A program made the translations under genes and the position numbers. A stretch of DNA of 64,000 bases from positions 186,001 through 250,000 of the forward strand of contig NW_022145526.1 of NCBI RefSeq assembly GCF_000002235.5, in the 5' to 3' direction. Shown piece by piece: positions 41,317 through 53,998 of this stretch. Numbering within the stretch: the first letter of the stretch is position 1; every line of letters starts with the position of its first letter. The notes below the pieces were generated by a model that was not told where the DNA came from, made no database searches, and saw only the letters and a program-made list of their open reading frames with translations. The stretch comes from Strongylocentrotus purpuratus (Eukaryota; Echinodermata; Echinoidea; Camarodonta; Strongylocentrotidae).

Positions 41317-44300
41317 TGCTTTGCTAAATATAAAATACAAGAACCTTTTTCATATCTTTAAACTATCATTGATATCTGATAATTAAACAGTTAGTAAAAT
41401 AAACCTATCAAACTACATAATACAATGAAATACTTGACTGAAAGTAGGGGAGTTTGATGTGCTGCACAATTGCACCCCTCTGTAAATAATCGAATATTCC
41501 ATGTGGTGTCATGGATATTCCTTTTTATTTGCTTACCTCGGCAAAATGTTTGCCCTATACTAAATGGAAATATGAAGGTGGGGGTTGGCTGAAATGGACA
41601 TAATGAACCATTCAGAACTGATCTATGATAATTCATGCTTATCCTTTGTGTGCTTGACCTATAACCTTACAATCGCGTGGAAAATTGCGTCCAAAGTTTG
41701 ACTTGTTGCACATGTGTTATATAGGCAATAGCGAGCTGGCGACCTATTTTTATCAAATTACGGTGGGTGAACTTTCAAAAGTCAATGGGACATGAGGGTT
41801 CCAATGAAAGAGCTAGTGTCAACATACGTCGGATGGATGTGCTTTTTGTTTAATCAAAAAATGCATTTTTTTTTTTTTGGGGGGGGGGGGGGGGTAAAAG
41901 TCCATGGTTCAACGTTAGTTAGTAGTTTTTTTTTAATCGCACCCAGTTAGTGTACATGTACCTCTTATCAGACATTGTACACACATCTGCACTGCACCTC
42001 AACAGTACGACAATACACCTGATGGTGGAGAAAAAGAAGAAGATAGGGGGCATTGTCCAATGAGACTATAATCAGAGCTGATCTTGTTATCGATCCTGAT
42101 GAAATATGTTCAAATAAACAAATAAGTTATCCATCCACCAAATTGTGCCTTCCACATGTACATGTACATTGTATGATTTTGTGCAAAATTGCAAGTGTGG
42201 CAAATGACCAAACATGCATGCAACATGCAGAGACTGAGAGAGGCAAAGAAAGCAACCAAACTCTGCCCAAACCTTGCAGCCTCCCAACCATACATGTAGC
42301 TGTGGGATCACAATCACATTCACTACTCATTGGCCAGTATTGTATAGAGCAGATTGCGAGTGCATCGCATTCATAAATTATTATATTGTTGTGTCATAAT
42401 ACTAGGCTTCAGTCTATTCTTTAGCATTTGTTTTAACGAGATTCATGCATCAATTGGTAGCATGCATGGGGGATATTTTTGCACTGGTAAAAATGTACAA
42501 TTTCAACTACATGTACATTCTAAAGACAGAAATAACCGTCTGGTATGGGTCATTTCTTTAATAAAACTGACATTTGTTGACATTCCCCGTACACAGACGG
42601 TATCCCAGACGAATCGCACCATGCGGATAGATAGAGCCAGAGCGGAACCTCTTTTGGTTCCCGAAATTTTCTCCCCCGATTTTCTTTATTTAGATCTAAT
42701 TTTCTGATCTATACAGCAGATAGACAAATACTCTCAGTATGTGCAGTAATCAAATTTTGATTACCGTACCTATTTCTAAATGAGAAATTTACGGACTTAC
42801 TTATAAGTTATCCAATTTTTATCTCAGAACCATGAAACAGTAAGTTCATGAATGCATTTGAACCAGTAATCTATGACATGACCCCGTCAATATATTTCCG
42901 GGTCAACCTACCAAAACATAGCCAATGGCCAATCGGAGCACTAGTTTAATATTGGATTTATGAATATATCACTGGGTCAAGCCGGGCTGACTCCTACGTA
43001 CATGTAGCTATTGAACGTTCGAAAAGAAAAAATGAATATTCATCAACTAAAACCAAGATGGATGACAACGAATCATGTTCACTACGAGACTTTCTTGAAT
43101 TAATCATTTATTTAGGATCTAAATGAGCAAGCTATCGTAAGTCAAAGTAGATAATTCTGTGTTATTTTTTTTAAAATATAATTATTGTAATATTGCAGCC
43201 AAAGTGCATTTATGAGGATGTAAAGAGTGAAAATCTTGTTGCATCTCATTCATCGCAGTCCGGCCGAACCGAACAATTCCTCCTGTACAGTTCCCATAGG
43301 ACGATCTTCAGTCTATGTCGAGGCGGTCAGAGGAGCCAGATGCAATCTCAGCGGAACAACCGTCGATATCAGAGACTGAAGCTTTTGGTCTACATGTAGA
43401 TCTACTGTACATGTAAGTACAACTAGATCTACAACTTACAAGGTCATTAGAAATAGAGGCGTAAATATTCATAATTGAATGCTTCACACCAATAAAATTA
43501 AAAGTAAAACAACAACAAACAAAAGAAAAGAAAGAACAAAACTAATTCAAAATATCAAAACAAAAATCAAAAGAAACAAGCACATAAATCTAAAGTAAAG
43601 TATAAGACTAGGGAGGCCAATACCCGGGTGTAAGGCTTCTACGCCTACTATTTGTGCTCTCGTCGTCCAATTCAGAAAATTGCCAGAAAGAAAAAAAAAA
43701 AAAAAAAAATCTATTGAATAAAATATATAACAAAAATACAATTATACGTACGGATCTGTAACAGTCTTTCACCATTTGTTGACGATCTTGCAGATTTTGA
43801 CGTATTTGAATCCAATAATTGTGGTAGCAGACGAACATGACGTGCAAACAAGAAAACCTAGAGGGCGCAGAGGTTTGGTCACTAAAATCCTTCTTATTGG
43901 CTGATTGGCAGAAGGTAGACCCTAAAAATATGGGATCCAATTTAATTAAGTCAAAGAACTTTTGATAGAGATTAACATTTCAGATGTGCACAAATGCCAC
44001 TTCTAACAACTAGAAAATATAAACAAAAAAAATTATATCTTTTTAAATACAGATTTTTACAAACTGCACGTTCAAAGTACATGTAGATAGAGTACGATGT
44101 TTATGTCAATCTTGCGTTGGTTTGGGCCCCATAGCTACATCCATCTCAAAACGAGAATGAAAACTGTGAACAGTGATGTCATTGTTCGAGCCAAAAATAG
44201 AGGTTATTGCGACACAATATATGAATATGTATGAGCTCCGGTCAGATCACGCGCCTAACAAATGTAGCGTAGTCTCACACATATATATTCTCACAGCACT

Positions 44301-45142
44301 AGACACGAGTGTCGTGCAGTAATGAGAAGTGTTAAAAAAGACATTTCAGTAAAAACAGTCTACATGAGCAGTCTACACTCCAACTGAGAAGTGGAATTGA
44401 AAGCCATGTTTCAAAGGTGTGTGTTTAGTGTATGATACATGTACATGGTTAGTGAGTGTGTTATGTATAGCGAGAGAGAGAGAGAGAGAAATAATACAGT
44501 GCACGTCTAGTCTGCATACGCTGTATGTTGCCGTCCTATTGTTGATTCCGTATTGTGTTCGCGGCAAGATGGATGTTATTTGGATCTCGTAACTTCTCGA
44601 TCGTTGATAATGCAGTGTCAGATTGATCTTTACTCAAGAGGAAATACTATTGGAATACAACTCAAATCTACGGTAATTATTAATTTTAATCACTTTCTGG
44701 GTTCATATTGATTGACTACAATCACCGTGTTGGCTTTCTCTCTCTGTTTTGTCCCCCATGTCTCAAGGATTGCGGCTTGCATTGCAATTACCTGTGTCGG
44801 TGTGTGCCACCGATTCAAGGCTAGCCGCTGACCAGTGAACATACTTTCGCGCGAAGTTTTAAACTTAATTGTGAACTTTGTCCGGGCAATGACACGCCCA
44901 TCCCCTCGGGCCTAATTGTAAACGTAATTTCACGACATGAAATATATGATTGTTTCAAGGCTCTTACGGACGGATTGGCGTAGAAGGAACCCCCAACTTT
45001 AGAGCTGATGGATATCTCCTATTGGAACTTCTGGAGTCAGCAGATGGGCGAGTTGTCTTACTTTTATTATAAATAAATTAGTAATTAAAAAGTTAGATTT
45101 TGGTATTTACTATTGGCCTCCCTACCTAATTAATCCCACTCC
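41317..45142. other. intergenic, no supported gene
   Basis: About 3.8 kb, AT-rich, with a T run and a G run (about 41,866-41,895), repeated acatgtac words, a T/A run near 43,687-43,709 and a (GA)n run near 44,470-44,490. A plus-strand frame at 43,193-43,399 follows a possible acceptor (attgcag) but has no recognisable similarity or partner exon. Confidence 0.4.
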
Positions 45143-46118
45143 AGCAAAGCATAGAGAGTCAATGCTAAGGCCATGTAAAATTGATTACATGTTGATCGTC
45201 CGGATTTTTTTAAAAAGAGGAGGAGGGTGTACCATGTTATTTGATATTTGATATTTTTCCCAAGATGGCTGCCGCGTGTACAAATAGTATATAATTGAAT
45301 ATGTACATCAACCAACGTTGCTGTAGTGAGTTTGATTTGCCCTAAAATATCAATTTTGGCTTTCTTCAACAGGTTTTTTTTTGTCTATTTTAAATATTAA
45401 ATTTTGCCTTTATTTTAAATATGTAATTTGTAAATATATTGTCATTTTTGTTTTGATTTTGTAATTGTTGTTTTAACATTTATGTAGATCTACATGAATG
45501 ACATGATATTTAACATTTTCATTGGAAGCCTTGAAGGCGTACCTACAGGCTAGCTTTGGTCTATCCAAGTCTGCACTACAGGAAGCTGCCTCAAGCAGAG
45601 GACGCCAACTAAGTGACATGCATACTACCATCATGTCATGATATTGAATGCCAAGTATTAAATCCTCACTCCAACATTGAAAGTACCAAGGGTGATGACC
45701 CATGCATGTATAAATCGAAATCCAGCTATGCTGCATGTACCCTACCAAAGGAGTGCCAGAATGGGAGTATATGCCAGAAACCACTACCAAGATTTGTTGA
45801 CTGTATCAAATGTTAAGGGCAAAATCCAATGCTCACTCTTTCCTGAAAAGAAAAACACTGAGAACACATATATATAGATCAAATTTCAACTCTATATTTA
45901 TTTTTGACAAAGAATTAAAACAAGTTGTACTCGATTATTTAAAAAAAAAAAAAAAAATTTTAAATTAAAAAAAAAAAAAATTTAAAAAAATTAAAAAAAA
46001 AAAAAAAAAAAATCAAATATCAAATATAAGGAGGCGGGCGGAAAAAAGGAAGCGGGCGGGGACGATCAACATGAAATCAATTTTACATGGCCTAATGCGT
46101 ATTGACCTCTAGCACTGC
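45143..46118. mobile_element. inverted-repeat element with ~44-bp TIR
   Basis: The left end (cag...aaggccatgtaaaattgat to about 45,186, continuing catgttgatcgtcc) is inverted at about 46,060-46,118 (ggacgatcaacatg, caattttacatggcctaatgc, ctagcactg). The interior has an A-rich stretch (45,938-46,010) and a protein-like plus-strand piece at about 45,525-45,640 reading ALKAYLQASFGLSKSALQE. No target duplication was resolved. It could be a MITE carrying a gene fragment. Confidence 0.55.
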
Positions 46119-47384
46119 ATGCTAGCGGTGGGTGAGTGCCCTCTCTACACTACTCTCAGAGACAACTTCATAGCTCACTGGCCAAGACGATGGGAGAGCC
46201 ATTATTCTAAGTCAAAAACGAAGGGCGAATGCTTCACAAAGCTATCGCTACTCGGCTCCTGCTCTCACACCTCTCTTTCCGACTGGATCAACCCCTCACT
46301 CTTTCACAATCTCTCTCTCAGTTTCATACTTGACCTCCATGTTAAACGTTCCACTACATGTATGTGATGCCACCTTTAAACCTACCTATCCTTTTTATAT
46401 GTGTACCACCAACACCTGCACCAACTGCAGTTCTCCAAACTGGAGGAAGCCAAGCAAAGAAGAAGAAGCTAGCTGTGAGGAAGGTATTATTAGACCTATA
46501 CGCAAATATAAACACCACACAATATTGCATAGACTGCACACAGTCATGTCGATGCAGCTGTAAGCAAAGTTTGACACTAGACTTCTAGACTTACAATTTG
46601 AATTTTTAAATTGTTCTTTTTAACATCAGTAGAGGTCTAGACCTAAGTTTAAAAAAATGTATTTTACTGCTAGACTATTTAGGTGTCATTAATTGTCACT
46701 AAAGTACCGATTTTGAGTGAAATCAGTTGAGTTTTGTACAGTGGTGTTTGAAATGTTGAAAATCAAAAGCACAGCTTTTACTACACAGCCAGGATAGTGA
46801 TGCTCCTATATCATGGCTATGTGTGAATTAATCCCACCTTCCGCTTCCTTCATTCAAAATCCACTGCATGTGATATCGTGTCATAATTTGCAGATAAATC
46901 AAATCTTACCTCTCAATACTCAAATTGCATTGTCTCAAGTCAAAACAAGTGAAGACTGTAAACTTCAAGCGTCGGCTCGGGCTAAAAACTCAAGTGTAGC
47001 TCTGCTCTACAGCATCCGAGTACGTACGTTACTGGTACGGAGCGGCGGCGAATGGAATAGCGAGCAGCTGACGATGATCTTCCCCCGAGAGTCGGGGGCC
47101 GGGTCCCATGTAGCATACGCCTGCCAGGCTTGGAAAGCTACCTCGCACACAACACAAGCTAGTTATTTGATATTCAGTCCAATTCGCCTTGTTTTCTGCA
47201 GTGCTACTAACTTTTGAAAGTCATCGGTATTCATTAATTTTGACAGGAACCTTGAGCTGCAGATTCAACAACGGGTAACAAAACTGCTAATCGGCCCGAG
47301 AAGAAAAACGCGTTGATCCTTCAAACTTGTCCAATGCACTGACCTCTCTACACATGGACGAATCATCGCCCATTCCCGCCCGCG
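46119..47384. other. intergenic, no supported gene
   Basis: The longest frame (46,813-47,217, plus, 134 codons) has no domain, is Ser/Thr-rich and lacks splice or codon support. A short stretch at 46,405-46,484 (PTPAPTAVLQTGGSQAKKKK) ends at a possible donor aag|gtatta. I do not call either as a gene. Confidence 0.35.
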
Positions 47385-47835
47385 CGTTTCCGTTTTACAC
47401 CCTGCCCTAGGCTTTTCGGCAAGAAATTACACGAAACATGCTGTATCCGAAGTCTAAGTTTGTTTATATCGACGTCAAGAATAGCGAAGCCAAAGCTTAT
47501 GTACAATTTCAATTGGGGATGCGAGGGTCTTCTTGTTCAAGACGGTTTTCCCGATATATTATTGTTTTGTTATCGCTGGGCTAAATTTTGCGAGCTGATC
47601 ACGCATCCTCACGCTCTTAGAGTATTGCGTATTAATGGATAAAAATAAATGATACGACTAGGAAGATCAACTAGTATAGAGAGTTAGCTAGCGCTACGTG
47701 ACGTTTTCAGAGTTCTGGTGGTGTGCAGAGCGCCGAGGCAAGATGTGGACGACTAGACTCCGAATACCAGTCGGTTTGTAAAATTTTATTGGAGAAAAGC
47801 CTAGGGCAGGGTGTAAAACGGAAACGCGCTTCCCG
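47385..47835. mobile_element. MITE-like element with ~35-bp TIR
   Basis: cgcgtttccgttttacaccc and tgccctaggcttttc (about 47,385-47,419) recur inverted at about 47,796-47,832. About 375 bp of AT-rich interior has no gene. The target duplication is not obvious. Confidence 0.55.
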
Positions 47836-48693
47836 CCCGTGCTAACGTTGAAGTGGGCTCGCACGCGCGGCGGCCATTTTACACTTCCAAGAGCGATACG
47901 GCTCACTATACGTTACGTACTAAAATGCTGTATTACGGTGACCGTTTATACGACTATTTTTCTGGCATTACCTGGGATCGCTTCAGTTTTTATTATTATA
48001 GGAGGCCTTAGAAGTTAAACCAAGCCCCTTGTTTTATAATTCTCTAGAAAGAAAACATACAAATGCATAATTTATTGTACAAGATGCAAGTTGAGGTTCC
48101 TCCTATAACACTTTCTCAAACTCCTCGAAGGCTATCCCACTTCCTCTCCCTCCCTCCCGTCTCTCTCTCTCTCTCTCTCTCTCGATATTAATGTTCATTT
48201 TACTTTAATATTGTCAGCCAATTATTTTTGAATATATTGTACCCTCTTCTTCTCTTTGTACTTTTTAGTGCATTGCAATCCTTCTCATTTCTCTCTCTTT
48301 CTAACTGTTTCTCTCATTCTAACTGCTCTCTCACTAGTCTTGTCTAGTGTATACCTTTTTATTATCTCTCATTCTACCTGCTCACTCTATCTCTCTCATT
48401 CTGTATTTTCATTTCTCTCCTTCTCTTTCTAACTGCTCTCTCATTACATTTGTATGTCTTTCCAACAGCTCACTCTCTCCCTAACTGTACTCTTATCTAT
48501 TATCCGTTCTTCTATCTGCTCTCTGTCTTCTAACTTTCTTTCTATACGTAACATCTACACACTACATCAGAAGGTTTATTCCAGACTGTAAAAAGTGTTC
48601 CAGTATTTCTAATTAAATTAAATTAAATTGATCATCATGACATCTAGACATCTGTTTTAAAATATGGTCTTTCTTTGTAGTAGTAGTAGTACA

Positions 48694-48733
<40 letters not shown>

Positions 48734-49945
48734 CTATAACAGGTGACCCGTGAAGGAATGTAGGAAATTCAGATACTTCCGCAGTTCTAGAAGAATAAAG
48801 ACTACTAGAGTAAACCGATGGTGAGAGTCTGAACACAATTCAGAGAAAATAAAATAAAATGCAACAAAGTTAAACTTGAGTAAACAGCTCAATGCTACTC
48901 GAATTTTTTACTATAATAATTACTTATTGTATTTGTATGCATAAACGTCAATATAGTCACACATACTGTAGTAGCATGACATTAAATGGGGTAAATCTAG
49001 TGATAAATATACAAATAATACCCTTTTCAAGTAAGACACTCGTTGTTAACTTTAATTTAAGACGTACTACTTATATCGTGACTGTCAATTTCAAGTTACA
49101 ATTAACAAGATAATATAATTAATTATGACTAGTAGACTAAACGTTAGAAATTGAATCTACTTAGTCTATTCAAAATCTACTCCAAAATATTACATAGCAT
49201 GGCATTGGATTGCTATAGATTTTAGTATAGATTATCAGCAATTGAAATGGTCAGAATCAGATTGAATTGCATTTCCATTGGCATTATGCCATACGTGATA
49301 CGCGTACATGAAATACAACACATGGGACAATACAGAGCGCTAGACGCTAACTAATTCCAACTTCCAACCTGCTTTTAAAATACATAGAAAACATAGTTGA
49401 ACTTTCGAATGTAATGGTCCGTCAACATTCTTTATAATACTGGTTTGAGCAATTAATTGCAGCACATGTAGGCATTTCAAACGATTACATTCCTCAAAAC
49501 AAGGTTCAGAAACAGAACCTGCAGTCGAATTGTACACACATCTGTATTCCAACCCTCTCGCACGTCGATTTTTCGGAAGTGCAACATGGCGGACCCACGC
49601 AGTCAGTTCCGTGAGCCAATGAAATGTCCAGGTGTAGCCGGTCAGTGGTCCAATGTCAGTACGGGCGCGCGCGCTCGTAACTCATGCATTCCGCAGTCCG
49701 GGATTTCCGCAGGAGGGGATTCCCCCAACCAGCAACCCACTGACTGGTAGAGGTCAGTGCTGAGTGCAGCAACCTATCTCCTCCGCTTCGAGCGCGGAAG
49801 GGGTTTGTTGTTGTTGTTGTTGTTTCTTTGTTTCGGGGAGGAAAGGGGGAGGGGGGAACAAAATTACTTGTCATTCGCCAAAAATTGCCCCTCTTATTTT
49901 TCTGTTTTCTTTTATAAACTATAACCAGACGTTGTGTGTCCGAAC
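47836..49945. other. intergenic with microsatellites, no gene
   Basis: Contains (CT)n at about 48,158-48,183 and a wider CT-rich stretch to 48,560, (TA)n at about 48,697-48,731, and a GC-richer stretch with CpGs at 49,560-49,760 that could be a promoter or element end. No coding sequence is supported. Confidence 0.4.
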
Positions 49946-50250
49946 CAGGGGCGTAGACAACGGGGGGGATGAAGGGGATGCATCCCCCACCTCACAAGGT
50001 GGGGGGGATGGCATGTACAATCATCCCCCCAGGTTTTGGGGAATGATATTTGCTTACTTAATAAGTCATAATGATGATAATAATAGTAATAATAATAATG
50101 ATAACAATTATAATATTAATAATAATAATAATTATGATGATGATAATAATAATCCTCATCATTATTGTAATTGTGTTTATTGTTATTAGTCGCATTCACA
50201 CGGTGAAAGCCAATTCAGACGGTAAAAAAAAGAAAATCTTACAAGTATTT

Positions 50251-50290
50251 TGTGGTTATCTTGTGGTTTGGAAACCACAAGATAACCACA
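50251..50290. repeat. perfect 19-bp-arm hairpin
   Basis: The arms TGTGGTTATCTTGTGGTTT and AAACCACAAGATAACCACA are exact inverse complements separated by GG. It sits just left of the nested element inside the hAT MITE. Confidence 0.85.
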
Positions 50291-50298
50291 AGATTAAA

Positions 50299-50753
50299 CA
50301 GGCGCGGATCTACGGGGGGGGGGGGGGGGGGGTTTAGGGGGTTTAACCCCCCCCCCTTGGGCGGCCCAAAAAACAAACAACAAAAAAAAAAGGGAAAAAA
50401 AGAAAAAAAAAAGAAAAAAAGAAAGAAAAAAGAACGCACGCTGGAGAGAAACCCTTTCAAGTGCAAATATTGTGAGAAGATATTCAACTCATCTGGTAAC
50501 TTAACCAAACACATGATAACTCTGGATATAACTGTGTATTTAACTGTTACTTGATTTAAAAAGACGTTATCATGCACTGCTTTTTATGGTCTCCATTGTG
50601 TTAATAGATGCCAGGAAAACATCACTTACGGGGGGGTTCAAATAAACACCCCAAAAAAAATCGGCTCGCCGCTTCGCGGCTCGTGGACGATGCTCCGCAT
50701 CGTCATTATTTTGGTCAACCCCCCCCCTTAGCAAAAAGCTAGATCCGCCCCTG
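50299..50753. mobile_element. nested CAGGSGCGGATCTA element with zinc-finger fragment
   Basis: The inverted ends CAGGCGCGGATCTA and TAGATCCGCCCCTG resemble hAT termini; no 8-bp duplication is clear. It carries poly-G (50,317-50,333), an A-rich tract, a C2H2 zinc-finger fragment (50,430-50,525) and a cgccgcttcgcggc palindrome. Confidence 0.6.
50430..50525 (+). pseudogene. captured C2H2 zinc-finger fragment
   Basis: A plus-strand frame reads PFKCKYCEKIFNSSGNLTKHM, the Cys-x2-Cys...His core of a C2H2 finger. The preceding linker (RTHAGEKP) is in the next frame, one base out of phase. The second His of the finger is absent after KHM. It is therefore a single broken finger, apparently captured by a transposon. 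Confidence 0.6.
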
Positions 50754-50793
50754 AGTCATCCTCCCCAGGTGTACGAACCTGTCTACGCCATTG

Positions 50794-51200
50794 GTCCGAA
50801 CTATAGTTGCTTATCCTGACAGTTGTTTTGTAAAGGTATTATTTAAAGAAGTTTGCATGCAAATTTTCATAATCTTCTATTACTTTTATATAAGGCATTA
50901 ACTATTTAGGATGCTATTTTATGCATACAGGGGCGCGTCGCAAGACCTTTTTCAGTGGGGGGGGGGGGGGGGGGGGTGTAGAGGCCAACGATTACCGACA
51001 AAACCAGCCACCAATTAACGACAAAATTAAATGTCCAATATCTACAAATTTGACCCTATAAACCCGGGGCCGAATGCTAAATTATTTTTCCTATGGACTA
51101 TCTATAGTGGACTATCTATGCGCAAATGGTCATTTTCCTCAACGACATAAATATATGAATTATTTCGTCAACTTAGTCAGCATCATAGCTATTTTTTAAT
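50794..51200. other. intergenic with poly-G run, no gene
   Basis: It contains a caggggcgcgtcgcaagacc end-like sequence followed by a G run (about 50,957-50,976), probably another hAT-like terminus. Nothing else is recognised. Confidence 0.4.
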
Positions 51201-51299
51201 GCAGGCGCGGAGCTAGGATCTTATTTTAGGGAGGGGCTGTAGAGAGCAAGCGATTCACTTAAAGAGCGCGCGAAACGCGCTCATTAGGGGGGGGGGGGT

Positions 51300-52480
51300 G
51301 GGTGATAGGCCTCCCGCGCGAAGCGCGGAAGCTTAAACGTTACCTTAAATTATTAGGAAAAGAAGACGATTTATTGTACCGTTCTCGACTGTTAATCCTT
51401 GTCTGAGTTCAGTTTCTCCCCCTCCCGCACAGCGCGGAAGCTTTGACGTTTCATTAAATTATGAGAAAAGCAGACGATTCGGTGTACTGTTCTCGACTCT
51501 TAATCCTTATCTAAAATTCAGTTTCTCCCCCTCCCGCACAGCGCGGAAGCTTTGACGTTTCATTAAATTATGAGAAAAGCAGACGATTCGGTGTACTGTT
51601 CTCGACTCTTAATCCTTATCTGAATTCAGTTCCCCCCCCCCTCCCGCGCGAAGCGCAGAAGTTTTGGCGTTTCATTAAATTATTAGAGAAAGTAGACGAT
51701 TCGTTGAACCGTGCTCGACTCTTAATCCTTGTCTGAATTCATTTTTCCCCCTCCCGCGCGAAGCGCGGAAGCTTTGACGTTTCATTAAATAATGAGAAAA
51801 AAGCAGACGATTCGGTGTACTGTTCTCGACTCTGAATCCTTGTCTGAATAAAGCTTCCCCCTCCCGCGCGAAGCGCGGAAGTTTTGGCGTTTCATTCAAT
51901 TATTAGAAAAAGTAGACGATTCGTTGTACCGTGCTCGACTCTTAATCCTTGTCTGAATGAAGCTTCCCCCTACCGCGCGAAGCGCGGAAGTTTTGGCGTT
52001 TCATTAAATTATTAGAGAAAGTAGACGATTCGTTTAACCATGCTCGACTCTTAATCCTTTGACGTTTTCATCAAATTATGAGAAAAAAACAGACGATTCG
52101 GTGTACTGTTTTAGACTCTTAATCCTTATCTGAATTCAGTTCTCCCCCTCCCGCGCGAAGCGCTGAAGTTTTGGCGTTTCATTAAATTATTAGAGAAAGT
52201 AGACGATTCGTTGAACCGTGCTCGACTCTTAATCCTTGTCAGAAGCTTCCCCCTTCCGCGCGAAGCGCGGAAGTTTTGACGTTTCATCACAATATAGAGA
52301 AAGGAAGACGATTTGTCGTACCGTTTTCGACTTTTAGTAAGCCATTTTTGTCTGAATTCAGTTTCCCCCTTCCGCGCGAAGCGCGGAAGCTTTGACGTTT
52401 CCTTAAATTATTAGAGAAAGAAGACGATTCGTTGTACCGTTTTCGACTCCTAATAAGCCCTTTTTGTCTGAATTCAGTTC
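51300..52480. repeat. tandem array, ~105-116-bp unit, about ten units
   Basis: agacgatt(c/t)g recurs near 51,366, 51,471, 51,583, 51,693, 51,807, 51,917, 52,021, 52,092, 52,202, 52,307 and 52,424. Units hold cgactcttaatcc, ctgaattcagtt, ccgcgcgaagcgcgg (a perfect 6-bp-arm palindrome) and ttttggcgtttcattaaatta. Frames spanning it are not genes. Confidence 0.85.
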
Positions 52481-52497
52481 CCCCTCTCGCGACACAG

Positions 52498-52830
52498 CAA
52501 CATATTTGACCGTGTCTTTCTTGCTCCCTCGACGAGACGACTCCACCCAACAACCCCCTTTCTTTTTTTTACTCCCACTCCTCTTCTCTCAGGCTCTTAC
52601 CTCCCCTCTCTCTCCTCTCTTTCACCCCCCGTTTCTTTTGTTTCCCTTTTACTCTTTTTTCCTTTTCTTTCTTTACTTTCTTTTCCTTTCCTCTCCTCCC
52701 TCTTTTTCTTTTCTCTCTCTCTTTCTTCTCTTTGTTTTCCTTTCTTTTCCTTTTTTTTTCTTCTTTCCCTTTCCCTCTCTTTTTTTCCCTCCCCCTTTTT
52801 TCTTTTATTTCCGACGGCAGCGCAATTTTA
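52498..52830. repeat. polypyrimidine tract
   Basis: About 330 bp that is almost entirely C and T on the plus strand. The 162-codon plus and 130-codon minus frames across it are composition artefacts. Confidence 0.7.
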
Positions 52831-53547
52831 CTGACAAAATCCTGACAGGTGGCGGGGTGTCGCACCCCCCACAACCCCCCCCCCCCCCCCTTTGGCGATG
52901 CCCCTGGATGCATACATTTCTTAGAAATTATGGCCATGTGGTTGTTTATTAGAATTCCCACTACGCCCTTTTAAATAAGATGTTACATTACCTTTTGTTG
53001 TCAACCGATCCCAAAAATCATGGTTCTTTCTTTTTTCTTCTCCTTTTTACCAGTTTTTAGAAGAAAAAAATAATGAATAAAAAAATACTAAAGAATCCAA
53101 AACTGAGAATTATCAGCCCAAAGAGGGAGAAAAAAAAGTTTTTAAAATAATAATTTCCGACCGACCGACCATAGTTTGGCATCTAATGGGCAATACATCA
53201 TCTTTTTTTTTTAAGGCCTTATACACACAAATATTTTGATGTTTTTTCGTTGTGAAATTATTTGAATATGGATCCTCGATCAAAAGGAACCCCAAATTCA
53301 TGAGTAAATTACCCGATATATCTTCTCAGGGGATGGGAGGGGTAGAGGGAGGAGGGCACGTGCCCCCCCCCCTCTAGATCCGCCATTGGCGGAATGTTCA
53401 TAATAAATTCAGAATCATCATAGATCAATAGTCTCAATGCCTTATTTATGCATGTGTTAAGAGCTTCTGTTCATACGTAAATTCTGCAATGACTTGATTA
53501 TATTAACAAATATATTATAAATTTAAAAAAAAACACCTCTGTCTCAG

Positions 53548-53998
53548 TTAAAGGGGCAGTCCATCCTGATATTAAGTTGCTTTTAATAGAAGCAGAACAA
53601 TAAGAGAAACAGGTCAGTGAAGTTAGAGCAAATTCCAATTAAAAATAAAGAAGTTATTAATTTTTGAATTTGTGATCAATGAAACACAAATTGGCGATTC
53701 GGTGACATACCATGCGAGTTCACCTTCAGTAGTGGTCAGTACTAACAAATATTTTTTTTCTTCATTTTCCCTCAAGTAAATTATCAATCATACAACATGC
53801 TTATAATGATTGCAAATATATGTTTCTATACTACCCCTGCAAGGAACAATTATATTCCGTCATCAATAACAAAGAAATCATGATTTTATGGAATATGATG
53901 CACTAAGCAAATGGAAAGAGAGAGCTCGCATGATACGTTATAGGTTGCCAATTTGTATTTGATTGATCACAACTAGCTAGGGTGGACTTTCCCTTTAA
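53548..53998. mobile_element. TTAA-flanked MITE family i, complete copy
   Basis: The ends TTAAAGGGGCAGTCCATCCT and AGGGTGGACTTTCCCTTTAA each carry TTAA. It is 451 bp, non-coding, and matches 1121-1535 and 10,070-10,503. Confidence 0.75.

Larger units (their letters stand above)
49946..50793. mobile_element. hAT-type MITE with 8-bp target duplication, carrying a nested element
   Basis: An exact 8-bp direct repeat GTCCGAAC (49,938-49,945; 50,794-50,801) flanks CAGGGGCGTAGACA and the inverse of CAATGGCGTAGACA. The interior includes AT-rich (AAT)n-like sequence, a perfect hairpin at 50,251-50,290 and a second element (50,299-50,753). No transposase. Confidence 0.78.
51202..52906. mobile_element. 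probable non-autonomous element with ~110-bp tandem array and pyrimidine tract
   Basis: The left end CAGGCGCGGAGCTAGG and right end ggcgatgcccctg (inverse CAGGGGCATCGCC) resemble the other poly-G-bordered elements. The interior holds a tandem array (51,300-52,480), a long pyrimidine tract (52,498-52,830) and a C run (52,867-52,890). No 8-bp duplication was found, so the ends are tentative. Confidence 0.45.

Noticed and set aside
42087..42376. Several overlapping frames on both strands
   Set aside because: Overlap in multiple frames without splice signals or recognisable similarity.
46813..47217. 134-codon plus-strand frame as a gene
   Set aside because: No domain, splice context or coding character could be seen.
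49764..50337. 141- and 88-codon plus-strand frames with Asn/Ile runs
   Set aside because: They arise from (AAT)n-like and poly-G sequence inside a MITE.
52464..52961. 162-codon plus and 130-codon minus frames
   Set aside because: They come from a polypyrimidine/polypurine tract with no protein character.
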